This document shows positions 28,814 through 37,487 of a DNA stretch of 64,000 bases, one piece after another; the stretch's first letter is position 1; each line of letters starts with the position of its first letter. A program made the position numbers and the translations under genes. Below the pieces are notes generated by a model. That model was given only the letters and a program-made list of their open reading frames with translations, ran no database searches and was not told the DNA's origin. The DNA is from Anaerolineae bacterium (GTDB lineage Bacteria > Chloroflexota > Anaerolineae > Aggregatilineales > Phototrophicaceae): assembly GCA_022841825.1 (NCBI GenBank), contig JALHQT010000005.1, positions 1 to 64,000 on the forward strand, given 5' to 3'.

Positions 28814-30295
28814 ATGTCAACTCAGATCAAGGAACTCATGCAGGATGGCATCGAGAAAGCGCGCCTCGGCGAACGAGCGGAGGCGCGCGAAGTCTTCGAG
28901 CAAGTCATCGCACTGGATGATAAAAACGAGAAAGCCTGGTTCTGGCTGGCTTCAGTGCTCGACGACGAGGCGCGGAAGAAAGTCGCCTTGAGCACTGTCC
29001 TGATGCTGAACCCGGATAACGAACGCGCCAAAAAGATTCTGGACTCGCTCGAGGCGCGCGATCGTGAACTCCAGGAACGAGATGAAATCATCCCAGGCGT
29101 CTCTCGCCGCGCGTTGACTCTGATGGTCGGCGGTGGGGGTGCCATCATCGTCGGCGTCATCGCCATCTTCATCATCATCACGCTCAACAATGCCCGCATC
29201 GCAGGCGATGCTCAGGCGACCGTGCAGGTAGCAACCCAGGCAGTGCTGGATGCACAGGCGTCGCAGACCGCGGTGATGGCGGCATTCAACGCGACGCTGG
29301 CGGCAACCACCCCAACACCCGTCGATCTTCAGGCAGTCGTTCGCACGCTTCCCCCAACCTTCACGCCGACCGCGCCGCCCTCGCCCACCCCAGCACCGGA
29401 AATCCTGCCTCCCCCGACAGGGATTAGTGGCAATCTGACCGTCTGGTCGGGTCGAGACTTTGACGTCAACGGTTATTTGCCCGTTGGAATCATTTCGGTC
29501 TCTACAGGCGCTTTCCAAAGAGCGGGTGAGCAGGAAGGACGCGATGTCGCGGTTTCGCCGGACGGCTCACGGTTGGTCTACACCCGTTTTCAGCCAGCAG
29601 TCTTCGACACGCTGATCGAAGCCATCAATGTCAATGGCACCAATCCCGAATCGCTTGGCGATCGCTGGATCGATCTGCAAACGCTCTTCAGCCCACGCCA
29701 CCCCAGTTACTCCGCCAGCGGCGATGCCATCATCTTTGTCGCGCGCCCAGACGGCAGCCTGACCGAGCAGATCTTTTTGCTTTCGCTGCTGGAAACGCCG
29801 CCGGACGTCAGCCCGCTGCGGCAGATTTCGACGGATGCCGCGACCTATACGCAGCCTGTCATCTCACCCGATGGTACGAAGGTGGTTGCCGTCCGTGACG
29901 ATGTCAACTCGGCGGACGCTGGCGCGGATCTCGTCATCATCGATCTGGCGACAGGCTTTGTAACCGCCCTGACCAATGATCGCGCGGCATTCGTCGAGTC
30001 ATCGCCGCAGTGGTCGCCAGACGGCGCACAGATCGTCTTCGCGGCTGCACCACAATCCGCGCCCAACAACGCGGACATCTTTGTCCGTTTCAGCAATGGC
30101 GGCGGCGCGCCCACCATCGTTGCGCGCGACCCCTCAAACGAAGTCACGCCGGTCTTCAGCCCTGACGGTCGTCACATCGCCTATGCCAGCAACCGGCTCG
30201 GCAATTACGACATCTACATCTTTGACCAGACGACGGCGACGATCAGTCAGCTCACCAACACCGTCGAGGACGAGTACATTGGGGGATGGCGATAG
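28814..30295 (+). CDS. TPR - membrane helix - PD40 beta-propeller protein (paralogue)
   Basis: 493 residues with the same plan as its upstream neighbour: TPR-like helices (EKARLGERAEAREVFEQVIA, LDDKNEKAWFWLASVLDDEA, LMLNPDNERAKKIL), membrane helix (about 96-122, MVGGGGAIIVGVIAIFIIIT), Ala/Thr/Pro linker, and a C-terminal propeller with VSPDGSRLVYTRFQ, SASGDAIIFVARPDGS, SPDGTKVVAVRDD, SPDGAQIVFAAAPQS and SPDGRHIAYASNRLGNYDIY. It is co-transcribed with 27238-28806. An ACGAGT-type palindrome follows its stop. Confidence 0.85.
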   Translation: MSTQIKELMQDGIEKARLGERAEAREVFEQVIALDDKNEKAWFWLASVLDDEARKKVALSTVLMLNPDNERAKKILDSLEARDRELQERDEIIPGVSRRALTLMVGGGGAIIVGVIAIFIIITLNNARIAGDAQATVQVATQAVLDAQASQTAVMAAFNATLAATTPTPVDLQAVVRTLPPTFTPTAPPSPTPAPEILPPPTGISGNLTVWSGRDFDVNGYLPVGIISVSTGAFQRAGEQEGRDVAVSPDGSRLVYTRFQPAVFDTLIEAINVNGTNPESLGDRWIDLQTLFSPRHPSYSASGDAIIFVARPDGSLTEQIFLLSLLETPPDVSPLRQISTDAATYTQPVISPDGTKVVAVRDDVNSADAGADLVIIDLATGFVTALTNDRAAFVESSPQWSPDGAQIVFAAAPQSAPNNADIFVRFSNGGGAPTIVARDPSNEVTPVFSPDGRHIAYASNRLGNYDIYIFDQTTATISQLTNTVEDEYIGGWR

Positions 30296-30302
30296 AGCCA
30301 GC

Positions 30303-30351
30303 AACGAGCGACGAGTAACGAGTGAAGACAAATCGTGGTCACTCGTTACTC
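30303..30351. repeat. Palindromic element, ACGAGT family, copy 2
   Basis: Left arm ACGAGCGACGAGTAACGAGT (about 30304-30323) and right arm TCACTCGTTACTC (30339-30351). The words are the same as in the element at 891-957, 29 kb away. It starts 8 bp after the stop codon of the propeller gene. Confidence 0.75.
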
Positions 30352-30453
30352 TGCACAACATCTGTCTATCTCCAATTGGTAACATTGTGCCCTTTTCCTG
30401 TAATGTTTTCGCGCTAAACTCTACGCAGAATTCGTTACAGGAGGGGCATCCGG

Positions 30454-32016
30454 ATGAAGAGGTTCGTCAGTCTTGCTGTACTATTGCTGGTTCTTGTTCT
30501 GAGCATTACCCCCGCTGCCGCGCAGGACAACATTCTGCGAATCGTTGCCAATGCCGATATTCGCACCGCCGACCCGCACATTGCCTATGAACTTGATACA
30601 TGGCCTACCGTCGCGCTGTTCTATCGCAGTCTTGTCGAACTGGAGAGCGCGGATGTAGCTGTGCCTGGTCTCGCTGAGGAATTCACCATCAGCGAAGACG
30701 GTCTGATCTATACCTTTACGCTGGACGAGAATGCTGCGTTCTGCAACGGGCGACAGGTGACATCAGACGACATTGTCTATACCTGGGAACGCTGGAACGA
30801 TCCAAGCGTGCCTTCGCCGACTGCTTACTTCTTTGATGCGCTTCAGGGCGTAAGCGCCTACCGTGCGGGCGACGCCGAGTCGATCAGCGGCATCAGCGTC
30901 CTCGACGAGCGCACCGTGCAGTTCACCTTCGATTACCCGGTCTGGACGATGATTCAGCGCTTCGCGCTGCCGCCAGCGGGCATCATCGCGCGTGAAGGCG
31001 TGGAAGCGGCGGGCGACGGCTTTGGCTTCGCGCCGCTCGGTGCGGGTCCATTCTGCGTCACATCGTGGGAACCGGGGCTGCGCATCACAGGTGAGCGCAA
31101 TCCGAACTATTTCAAAGAAGGGCTGCCGGTTGCCGATGGCTTCGAGATCGCGATTGGCATAGAGCCTTCGATTGGCATCCTGCGCATGGATGCGGGCGAG
31201 GCGGATGTCGCGATTGACTTCGTCCCGAATTCCGATTTCCCGCGCATCAACGCCGACCCGACACTTGCCGAACGCCTGGTGACGACCACAGCGTTCCCCA
31301 ACATCGACTATGTCATCTACCAGACGCGCACCGAACCCTTCAACAATGTGGACGTTCGCCGCGCCCTGAGCATGGCGATTGACCGCGAACGCCTGAGCAC
31401 CATCCTGAATGGTCGCGCCGTCGCTGCCAATGGTCCCATCCCACCTGGCGTGCCTGGCGATAACACGGAAGTTTCGCCTTACAGCTATGATCCGGATGGT
31501 GCGCGCGAGCTGTTGACGGGCGCGGGCTATCCCGATGGACTTACGACCGAAATTTTGACCAACACCGACCCGACCAACCTTGCCGTCTCGCAGGCGATCA
31601 TCGCCGATTGGGCGCAGATCGGCGTCACCGCGACACTGCAAGCCATCGACAACGCGCAGTTCCTCGACATCCTGATCAACCAACCGGAGACCTTCCAGGT
31701 CGCAATGACCAACTGGTACATGGACTATCAGGATCCATCGAACGTGTATGAACCACTCTATGGCTGCGGCGGCTCCTACAACTGGGGTGGCTACTGTGAT
31801 GAGGGTTTGCAGGCGACGTTCGACGAGGTAAATCTGATCCCGTTCGGAGATGAGCGTTGGTCGGCATTCGCCGATTTCGAGGCGATGCTGTTTGAGCAGC
31901 AGCCTGTCGCCTTCCTCTATCACCTGCAGAACTTCTACTATCGCAGCGAACGTCTCTCTATAGACACGGACGCCGCACTGCTCTTCAAGTGGGATACGGC
32001 GAGCGTCACACCATAA
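30454..32016 (+). CDS. Peptide ABC transporter substrate-binding protein (family 5)
   Basis: 520 residues. Extracellular solute-binding protein of the DppA/OppA type. Seen: signal peptide MKRFVSLAVLLLVLVLSITP with cleavage near AAA-QD, the family start ADIRTADPHIAYELDTWPTV, LVELESADVAVPGLAEEFTI, then FTFDYPVW and NPNYFKEGLPVADGFEI, DVRRALSMAIDRE in the middle. It lacks a lipobox cysteine although a single-membrane cell would normally need an anchor. It is followed by two permease genes. A GGAGGGG ribosome binding site lies 8 bp before ATG. Confidence 0.92.
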   Translation: MKRFVSLAVLLLVLVLSITPAAAQDNILRIVANADIRTADPHIAYELDTWPTVALFYRSLVELESADVAVPGLAEEFTISEDGLIYTFTLDENAAFCNGRQVTSDDIVYTWERWNDPSVPSPTAYFFDALQGVSAYRAGDAESISGISVLDERTVQFTFDYPVWTMIQRFALPPAGIIAREGVEAAGDGFGFAPLGAGPFCVTSWEPGLRITGERNPNYFKEGLPVADGFEIAIGIEPSIGILRMDAGEADVAIDFVPNSDFPRINADPTLAERLVTTTAFPNIDYVIYQTRTEPFNNVDVRRALSMAIDRERLSTILNGRAVAANGPIPPGVPGDNTEVSPYSYDPDGARELLTGAGYPDGLTTEILTNTDPTNLAVSQAIIADWAQIGVTATLQAIDNAQFLDILINQPETFQVAMTNWYMDYQDPSNVYEPLYGCGGSYNWGGYCDEGLQATFDEVNLIPFGDERWSAFADFEAMLFEQQPVAFLYHLQNFYYRSERLSIDTDAALLFKWDTASVTP

Positions 32017-32020
32017 GCTG

Positions 32021-32090
32021 TGCGAAGTGCATGGTGCGCGCTGCGAAAGTTCAGCATTTGACTTATCGCACTGCGCACTGCGCCTTCGCA
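32021..32090. repeat. Palindromic element, GTGCG family, between binding protein and permease
   Basis: Left arm TGCGAAGTGCATGGTGCGC (32021-32039) and right arm with GCACTGCGCACTGCGCCTTC (32068-32087). The arms are short near-repeats of GTGCG(A/C)A. It occupies most of the 88-bp gap between the binding-protein stop and the first permease, where a stem-loop could stabilise the upstream mRNA and lower permease expression. Confidence 0.65.
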
Positions 32091-32104
32091 ATACTAGTGA
32101 TCTT

Positions 32105-33025
32105 ATGACCACATACATTCTTCGCCGCCTTGTGGGTGCCGTCGCCGTCATCTTCGGCGTGATGACCATCAGCTTTCTCATGGTCGCGCTGATGCCGGGG
32201 GACGCTGCCCGTATGTTCGCCGGACCGCGCGCGCCGGAAGAGACCGTCCAGCGCATTCGTGAGTTGTGGGGGCTGGATCAACCGCTGCCCGTGCAGTACG
32301 TGCGCTACCTGGGGCGCGCACTCCAGGGCGACCTGGGCAATTCGACGCGCGACCAGCGCCCTGTCATCCAGGCAGTCACCGAACGGCTGCCCGCGACCAT
32401 TCAGCTTGCGCTGGCGGGTTTGTTCGTCGAGCTGGCATTGGGCGTGCCGCTGGCGCTGCTGGCGGCGACACGACCGGGGTCGATCTTCGACCAAATCGCG
32501 ACGGGCTTTGCGCTGATCGGCATTTCGATCCCGCCGTTCGCGCTTGGGCTGGTCTCGCTCTACGTCTTCGGCTTTCTCATCCCCATCTTCCCACTCGGCG
32601 GCTATGGCACGGTGCTGCACCTCATCCTGCCTGCGATCATCCTAGGCATTGGCGGCGCGGCATTCTATGCGCGCGTGCTGCGCAGCAACCTGCTCGACGT
32701 GATGGGCGAGGACTACATCCGCACCGCCAATGCCAAGGGCTTGAGTCCGAGGGTCGTCCTGAACAAGCATATCTTCCGCAATGCGCTGCTGCCGACCGTG
32801 ACGCTCGCCGGGCTTGACCTGGCGCTGCTGCTGGGCGGCGTGGTCGTCATCGAGGCGGTCTTCGGTTGGCCCGGCATCGGCTTGCAGGCGTTCAACGCCA
32901 TTCGCAATCAGGATACACCGATCATTATGGGAACTGTGCTCTTCGCCTCCATAGCCGTCGTCTTCATCAATCTGCTGGTCGATGTGCTCTATGCCGCACT
33001 CGACCCGCGTGTTCGTGTGCATTAG
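32105..33025 (+). CDS. Peptide ABC transporter permease, DppB type
   Basis: 306 residues from ATG 32105, where the family start MTTYILRRLVGAVAVIFGVM begins; the longer frame reads through the palindromic repeat. Six membrane helices. Seen: DQPLPVQYVRYLGRALQGDLG, the BPD transport motif region YIRTANAKGLSPRVVLNKHIFRNALLP (EAA loop contacting the ATPases) and VVIEAVFGWPGIG. Forms a heterodimer with the next gene product. The ATPases (DppD/F) are not in this window. Confidence 0.92.
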   Translation: MTTYILRRLVGAVAVIFGVMTISFLMVALMPGDAARMFAGPRAPEETVQRIRELWGLDQPLPVQYVRYLGRALQGDLGNSTRDQRPVIQAVTERLPATIQLALAGLFVELALGVPLALLAATRPGSIFDQIATGFALIGISIPPFALGLVSLYVFGFLIPIFPLGGYGTVLHLILPAIILGIGGAAFYARVLRSNLLDVMGEDYIRTANAKGLSPRVVLNKHIFRNALLPTVTLAGLDLALLLGGVVVIEAVFGWPGIGLQAFNAIRNQDTPIIMGTVLFASIAVVFINLLVDVLYAALDPRVRVH

Positions 33026-33034
33026 GGGGCGATC

Positions 33035-33919
33035 GTGGTGACGCTGGATACCGGGTCTCGTGACGATCATCGGACGTTCCTGGGAAGGATGCGCCGTCAG
33101 CCGCGCGCCTGGGTGGGCGGTGGACTGGTGCTGATGGTGGCGCTGGCGGCGATCTTCGCGCCGCTGCTGACGCCCAATGACCCGCTCGAACAATTTCGCA
33201 ATGGCTTATCGGATATGGGGACGCCGCTGCCGCCGTCGCCGGATTTTCTGCTCGGCACGGATGGGTTGGGGCGCGATCTGTGGTCGCGGCTATTGTTTGG
33301 CGGGCAGGTGTCGCTCATCATCAGCGTGATCGCCAACCTGACGGCGGGCGTCGTCGGAACGCTCATTGGCATGGTCGCGGGCTACTACTCGCGGTGGATC
33401 GACTCATCGCTCATGCGCGTCACCGACGTGCTGCTGGCATTCCCGGCAATTCTGCTGGCGCTGGGGCTGGGATCGGTGCTGCGACCGAGCATCCCGACCG
33501 TGTTGATCATCCTGACGATCATCACCTGGCCCACGCTGGCGCGCCTGGTGCGCAGCCAGACTTTAGCGATCAAGGAACGGCAGTTCGTGGAGAGCGCGCG
33601 CTCCGTCGGCGCGACGGATGGCTATATCCTGCTCCATCATATTCTGCCGCACACCATCACCGTGACGGTCGTCTGGCTGACGTTAAGCATCGCCAGCACT
33701 GTGTTGATCGAGGCGTCGCTCAGTTATCTCGGCGTAGGCGTGCCGCTGCCAACCGCCAGTTGGGGCAACATCATCCGTGAGGGCAATACCAGCTATCGTA
33801 TCGCGCCCTGGATCATCCTGACGCCGACCGTCGCGATCCTGGTCACAACCTTCGGCTTCAACCTGCTGGGAGATGCCATCCGCGACGCGCTCGATCCGCG
33901 CACATCATTACAGAAATAG
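33035..33919 (+). CDS. Peptide ABC transporter permease, DppC type
   Basis: 294 residues from a GTG at 33035, or the next GTG at 33038, behind AGGGGG and 9 bp after dppB. Seen: the N-terminal OppC-type segment RRQPRAWVGGGLVLMVALAA, LLTPNDPLEQ, the hallmark FLLGTDGLGRDLWSRLLFGGQVSL, the EAA loop VESARSVGATDGYILLHHILP and C-terminal PRTSLQK-type end after DAIRDALDPR. Partner of the DppB-type permease. Confidence 0.92.
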   Translation: MVTLDTGSRDDHRTFLGRMRRQPRAWVGGGLVLMVALAAIFAPLLTPNDPLEQFRNGLSDMGTPLPPSPDFLLGTDGLGRDLWSRLLFGGQVSLIISVIANLTAGVVGTLIGMVAGYYSRWIDSSLMRVTDVLLAFPAILLALGLGSVLRPSIPTVLIILTIITWPTLARLVRSQTLAIKERQFVESARSVGATDGYILLHHILPHTITVTVVWLTLSIASTVLIEASLSYLGVGVPLPTASWGNIIREGNTSYRIAPWIILTPTVAILVTTFGFNLLGDAIRDALDPRTSLQK

Positions 33920-33923
33920 AAGA

Positions 33924-33987
33924 AACCTCACCCCCAATGAGGCGAGATGCAGGGACAGGGCATGCCCTGTCCGAACGGGGTGAGGTT
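33924..33987. repeat. Nested palindrome after the peptide permease genes
   Basis: Outer arms AACCTCACCCC (33924-33934) and GGGGTGAGGTT (33977-33987) enclose a perfect 20-bp palindrome GGACAGGGCATGCCCTGTCC (33953-33972). It starts 5 bp after the permease stop and ends 20 bp before the peptidase ATG. The inner part shares AGGGACA/GTCC outlines with the GTAGGG family. Confidence 0.75.
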
Positions 33988-34007
33988 CATCCAAAGGAGC
34001 ATTGTTT

Positions 34008-34904
34008 ATGTCTAATCGCGCTGTCGTAGAGGGTCGCATTCCGTTCAAGGGCAACAGCACCTGGTATCGTATTGTCGATCATGGCGAAGCACCGGGTAAG
34101 CTTCCCCTCCTCTGCCTGCATGGCGGACCCGGCGCTGCGCATGACTATCTGGAGTCGCTCGACGCAATGGCGGCGACCGGACGGCGAGTCATCTATTATG
34201 ACCAGCTCGGCTGCGCCAATTCGTCGCTGTCCCATCCAGCGCCAGAGATGTGGACGGTCGAACTCTTTGTCGAGGAGATCGACACCGTGCGCAAGTCGCT
34301 CGGTTTGGAGCGCATCCACCTGTTGGGGCAGTCCTGGGGTGGGATGCTGGCGATGGAATACATGCTGACGCAACCGCAGGGCATCGCCAGCCTGACGATT
34401 GCCAGCTCGCCCGCCAGCATGAAACAGTGGGTGGCGGAGGCGAACCGCCTGCGAGTGAAGCTGCCGGCTGAAGTGCAATCGGCGCTTGACAGGCACGAGG
34501 CGGCGGGGACGACGAGCGATCCCGAATATATCGCGGCGACGGATGCTTTTTACGCGCAGCATGTCTGCCGCGTGGTGCCGCCGCCGGAATACGTGGCGCG
34601 TTCGTTTGCGAAGCTGGCGGCGAACCCTGAGGTCTATAACACGATGAATGGACCGAACGAGTTCTTCGTCGTCGGCACGCTCAAGGAATGGGACATCATC
34701 GACCGCCTGCCGGAGATCAACGCGCCAACGCTGGTCACCTCTGGCAAGTACGACGAGGCGACGCCGCTCATCTCCGGCACGGTCTACACGGGCATCCCCG
34801 GCGCGCGCTGGGTCACCTTCGACCACAGCTCGCATATGGCGCATGTCGAAGAGGCAGACCGCTATATGCAGGTGCTGGGCGCGTGGCTGGCAGAAAACGA
34901 GTAG
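34008..34904 (+). CDS. Proline iminopeptidase-family alpha/beta hydrolase (S33)
   Basis: 298 residues from ATG 34008, preceded by AAAGGAG; an ATG two codons upstream is weaker. Prolyl aminopeptidases remove N-terminal proline from peptides. Seen: the oxyanion segment LHGGPGAAHDYLESL, DQLGCANSS, the nucleophile elbow GQSWGG (S109) and LAMEYML, Asp in TSGKYDEATP and catalytic His in FDHSSHMAHVEE. It stands next to a peptide importer, consistent with use of imported peptides. The stop codon lies inside a GTAGGGGC hairpin. Confidence 0.87.
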   Translation: MSNRAVVEGRIPFKGNSTWYRIVDHGEAPGKLPLLCLHGGPGAAHDYLESLDAMAATGRRVIYYDQLGCANSSLSHPAPEMWTVELFVEEIDTVRKSLGLERIHLLGQSWGGMLAMEYMLTQPQGIASLTIASSPASMKQWVAEANRLRVKLPAEVQSALDRHEAAGTTSDPEYIAATDAFYAQHVCRVVPPPEYVARSFAKLAANPEVYNTMNGPNEFFVVGTLKEWDIIDRLPEINAPTLVTSGKYDEATPLISGTVYTGIPGARWVTFDHSSHMAHVEEADRYMQVLGAWLAENE

Positions 34905-34926
34905 GGGCAGACCCGTGTGTCTGCCC
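34901..34926. repeat. GTAGGGGC hairpin at the peptidase stop codon
   Basis: GTAGGGGCAGAC (34901-34912) with stem GGGCAGAC (34905-34912) / GTCTGCCC (34919-34926) and a 6-nt loop. The TAG stop codon (34902-34904) of the peptidase is part of the element, as for recR. After it, 34940-34975 holds a lone arm of CCTCCGTG-type words seen elsewhere. Confidence 0.7.
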
Positions 34927-35009
34927 GCGTTAGCACAATCGGTAACCTCCGTGCCTCCGTGTTTCAAAACTTCTTCGATGACCAAGCAGCGACGTTGAAA
35001 GGGTTGACT

Positions 35010-35873
35010 ATGGCTGTCTATTCCATTGCGAAAGAACAAAATGCGGTCGCGTTTTCGCGCGAAATCCCGCCCGTGCTGGAGATCGAATCGGGCGATACGG
35101 TGACATTCTATACGGGCGACGTGGCGTATGAGCGCCTGTCGAAAGGCGAGTCGGTCGAAGCGATTGGGCTGGCGAACTTCAACCGCGTCACAGGACCCGT
35201 CCACGTCAAAGGCGCGATGCCCGGCGATGCGCTTCGCATCGAGATCCTGGATGTGCAGGTCGTGCGCGCGTGGTCGGTCTGGCTGCCGGAGTTCGGCGGG
35301 TTGGGGCATCAGACGAACGCCATCCGCGTGATGGAGACGCCGCTGCGCGATGGACGCGCTTATATCGGCAAGATCAGCGTGCCGATTCGACCGATGATCG
35401 GCTGCATCGGCGTCGCGCCCGCCGAGGGCGAAGGCTCGACCTTCATGCCCGCCTATCCCTTCGGCGGCAATATGGACCTGCGCGAGAACGAGCCGGGCAC
35501 GACGCTCTATATGCCCGTCTTCGTACCGGGCGCGAACCTGGCGATGGGCGACCTGCACGCTGCGATGGGGACGCAGGAGCCGACGTGGGTGAGCCTGGAG
35601 GCGGCTGGCTCGGCGACGCTGCGCATCAGCCTCGTCAAGAATATGGCGCTGCCGTTCCCTCGCCTGCACCGTGGCAATGAGACGTTCTTCATCGGCATGG
35701 CGGAGCAGTACGAGGACGCCCACAAGCTGGCGCTCGATCAGGCATACGAGCATCTCGTGAATGTGCGCGGCATGGAGCCGTTCGAGGCGTATGCCTACAT
35801 CAGCGCGACCTGCGACATGCGGCTGGGCGGACCCGCGACCACCATCGTGATGGCGGTGCTGCCGGACTTCTAG
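35010..35873 (+). CDS. Acetamidase/formamidase family protein
   Basis: 287 residues from ATG 35010, since the upstream frame lies in repeat sequence. FmdA/AmdA enzymes hydrolyse short amides to ammonia and acid. Seen: LEIESGDTVTFYTGDV, the central GPVHVKGAMPGDALRIEIL, GVAPAEGEG, YPFGGNMDLRE and the metal-site-like GDLHAAMGTQEP (family form GDxHAxxGDGE). The C-terminal half has YEHLVNVRGMEPFEAYAYIS. It may be translated with the peptidase as one transcript. Substrate not certain. Confidence 0.88.
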   Translation: MAVYSIAKEQNAVAFSREIPPVLEIESGDTVTFYTGDVAYERLSKGESVEAIGLANFNRVTGPVHVKGAMPGDALRIEILDVQVVRAWSVWLPEFGGLGHQTNAIRVMETPLRDGRAYIGKISVPIRPMIGCIGVAPAEGEGSTFMPAYPFGGNMDLRENEPGTTLYMPVFVPGANLAMGDLHAAMGTQEPTWVSLEAAGSATLRISLVKNMALPFPRLHRGNETFFIGMAEQYEDAHKLALDQAYEHLVNVRGMEPFEAYAYISATCDMRLGGPATTIVMAVLPDF

Positions 35874-35890
35874 CGCGGGGTGCTCCGCAG

Positions 35891-35910
35891 GGGCAGGATG
35901 CATCCTGCCC
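35891..35910. repeat. Perfect 20-bp palindrome GGGCAGGATGCATCCTGCCC
   Basis: A 20-bp perfect palindrome lying between the convergent formamidase and aldo/keto reductase genes. It could serve as a shared terminator. Its flanks read GCAG on the left and TTAC on the right, so on the minus strand the element starts GTAAGGGC, close to GTAGGGGC. Confidence 0.7.
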
Positions 35911-35921
35911 TTACAAGCGCC

Positions 35922-36935
35922 TTACCGTGCACGCGGTGCTGACAGCCGCCCGATGAAATCATAGGGATAGGGCGGGTTAATGGCGCTGGCATCGTTCAAG
36001 CGCGTGCGCTGCTCGGCGCTTAATGCCCACCCGACGCTGCCCAGGTTGTCTTCGAGCTGCTTCATGTTGCGCGCACCGATAATGGGTGCGGTGATCCCCG
36101 GCGCATCCTTGACCCAGCTCAACGCCACCTGCGCTGCGCTCTTGCCGATCTCCTCTGCCACCTCGACCAACGTGTCGATCACCGCCCAGGTGCGCTCGTT
36201 GTTGTAGGCATCCCACCCTTCCGACCAGCCATGTTTGGTCGCGGCGGCAATGCGCGTATCATCGGGCGGCAGCTCCATGCCCCGGCGATACTTGCCGCTC
36301 AACCAACCCCCGCGCAGCGGACTCCAGGGGATGATGCCCAAGCCCTCCGCGATGCACAGCTCGATGATCTCCCATTCCAACGCGCGGTCAAGCAGGTTAT
36401 ACAGCGGCTGCAAACAGGTGAACGCCTCCCAGCCATGATGACGGCTGAGGTCAATCGCCTTCTGAATCTGATATGCCTTGTAGTTGCTGATGCCGATATA
36501 GCGGACTTTACCCTGCTGGACGAGGCTGTTGAGCGTGCCGAGCGTTTCGTCGAGCGGTGTGCCGGGGTCCCAGCAGTGTACCTGGTAGAGGTCGATGTAG
36601 TCCGTACCCAGACGGCGCAGGCTGCTTTCGACGCCTGCCAGGATATGCTTGCGGCTCAAACCAACTTCGTTGACGCCGTCACCCATCGGGAAACGCACTT
36701 TAGTAGCAATCACGTAGTCGTCGCGACGCTTGCCCGCCAACCAGCGACCGACGATTTCCTCGCTTGCGCCGCGTGTGTAGACATCGGCAGTGTCGATGAA
36801 AGTGCCGCCCGCCGCCGCGAAAGCATCCATCATGGCGAAGCTGCTCGCCTCATCCGCCTCGCGCCCAAACGTCATCGCGCCCAAGCACAGCTCGCTCACC
36901 TTCAGCCCTGTTCGTCCCAAGTAGCGGTAGTCCAT
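35922..36935 (-). CDS. Aldo/keto reductase
   Basis: 337 residues with strong site AAAGGAG. NADPH-dependent oxidoreductase of the AKR superfamily, near the YajO/Tas-like branch. Seen: [22 protein letters not shown] (split here as [12 protein letters not shown] and CLGAMTFG), catalytic D and Y in [19 protein letters not shown] in [13 protein letters not shown], and H in [35 protein letters not shown]-type region follows. Substrate unknown. It is on the opposite strand to the formamidase and separated by a palindrome. Confidence 0.94.
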   Translation of the reverse strand: MDYRYLGRTGLKVSELCLGAMTFGREADEASSFAMMDAFAAAGGTFIDTADVYTRGASEEIVGRWLAGKRRDDYVIATKVRFPMGDGVNEVGLSRKHILAGVESSLRRLGTDYIDLYQVHCWDPGTPLDETLGTLNSLVQQGKVRYIGISNYKAYQIQKAIDLSRHHGWEAFTCLQPLYNLLDRALEWEIIELCIAEGLGIIPWSPLRGGWLSGKYRRGMELPPDDTRIAAATKHGWSEGWDAYNNERTWAVIDTLVEVAEEIGKSAAQVALSWVKDAPGITAPIIGARNMKQLEDNLGSVGWALSAEQRTRLNDASAINPPYPYDFIGRLSAPRAR

Positions 36936-36956
36936 TTCATGCTCCTTTGAGTGTCA

Positions 36957-37487
36957 TCAGTCAATCGTCCCGCCTGCCATCCACGCTTCCAGCCCTTTTT
37001 CGCGCTCGCGCCAATCTGGCAGATGCCTGTCCATCAGCGCCTTGAAATCCTTCCCGTGATTGAACACGGTCAGGTGCACCAGCTCATGCACGACCACGTA
37101 TTCCGCCAACGGGCGGGGCACCTGGCAGAGCGCCGTATTCAGGCTGATGCTGCCTTTGCTCGAACAAGATCCCCACTTGCGCAGCATCTCGCGCACGGAA
37201 ATACGTGTCGGCGCGACGCCCATCCGCGCCGCCCAATCACCGACCATCGCCTTAAGCCCGTCTGGAGGCGTGATGACGGGCGCGTCCTTCGGCGCAGTCT
37301 TGTCGCCCAACTTCTGCACCGCCTCACGCAGAAAGTCACGCATGACATCGCTCTTCAGGCTGGCGCGCGTGGGGATGAACAGGACAAGTCCGAGCGGCGT
37401 CGTCTTCATGACGAAGGAGCGCCGCCGCTGGCGATAGACCCGAATATCGTGACCGTCTATCGTCAGGATTGCGTCTGGCTGCTTCAT
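36957..37487 (-). CDS. YgjP-like zinc metallopeptidase (M48/DUF45)
   Basis: 176 residues from ATG 37487, which overlaps the manA stop codon by ATGA; the longer frame inside manA is not YgjP-like. Seen: RRRSFVMKTTPLGLVLFIPT (the strand that opens the family), the basic VSVREMLRKWGSCSSKG-like segment (ISVREMLRKWGSCSSKGSIS), zinc motif HELVH in VVHELVHLTVFNHGKDF and the third-ligand region FKALMDRHLPDW. Family members are predicted metal-dependent peptidases found next to restriction or unrelated genes. Function unproven. Confidence 0.85.
   Translation of the reverse strand: MKQPDAILTIDGHDIRVYRQRRRSFVMKTTPLGLVLFIPTRASLKSDVMRDFLREAVQKLGDKTAPKDAPVITPPDGLKAMVGDWAARMGVAPTRISVREMLRKWGSCSSKGSISLNTALCQVPRPLAEYVVVHELVHLTVFNHGKDFKALMDRHLPDWREREKGLEAWMAGGTID

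Noticed and set aside
30763-32256. 497-codon minus-strand frame over the peptide-binding protein
   Set aside because: Shadow of a clear SBP family gene; it also crosses the palindrome.
33987-35903. 638-codon minus-strand frame over the peptidase and formamidase
   Set aside because: It spans two real plus-strand genes and their intergenic repeat. No domain or signal is visible in it.
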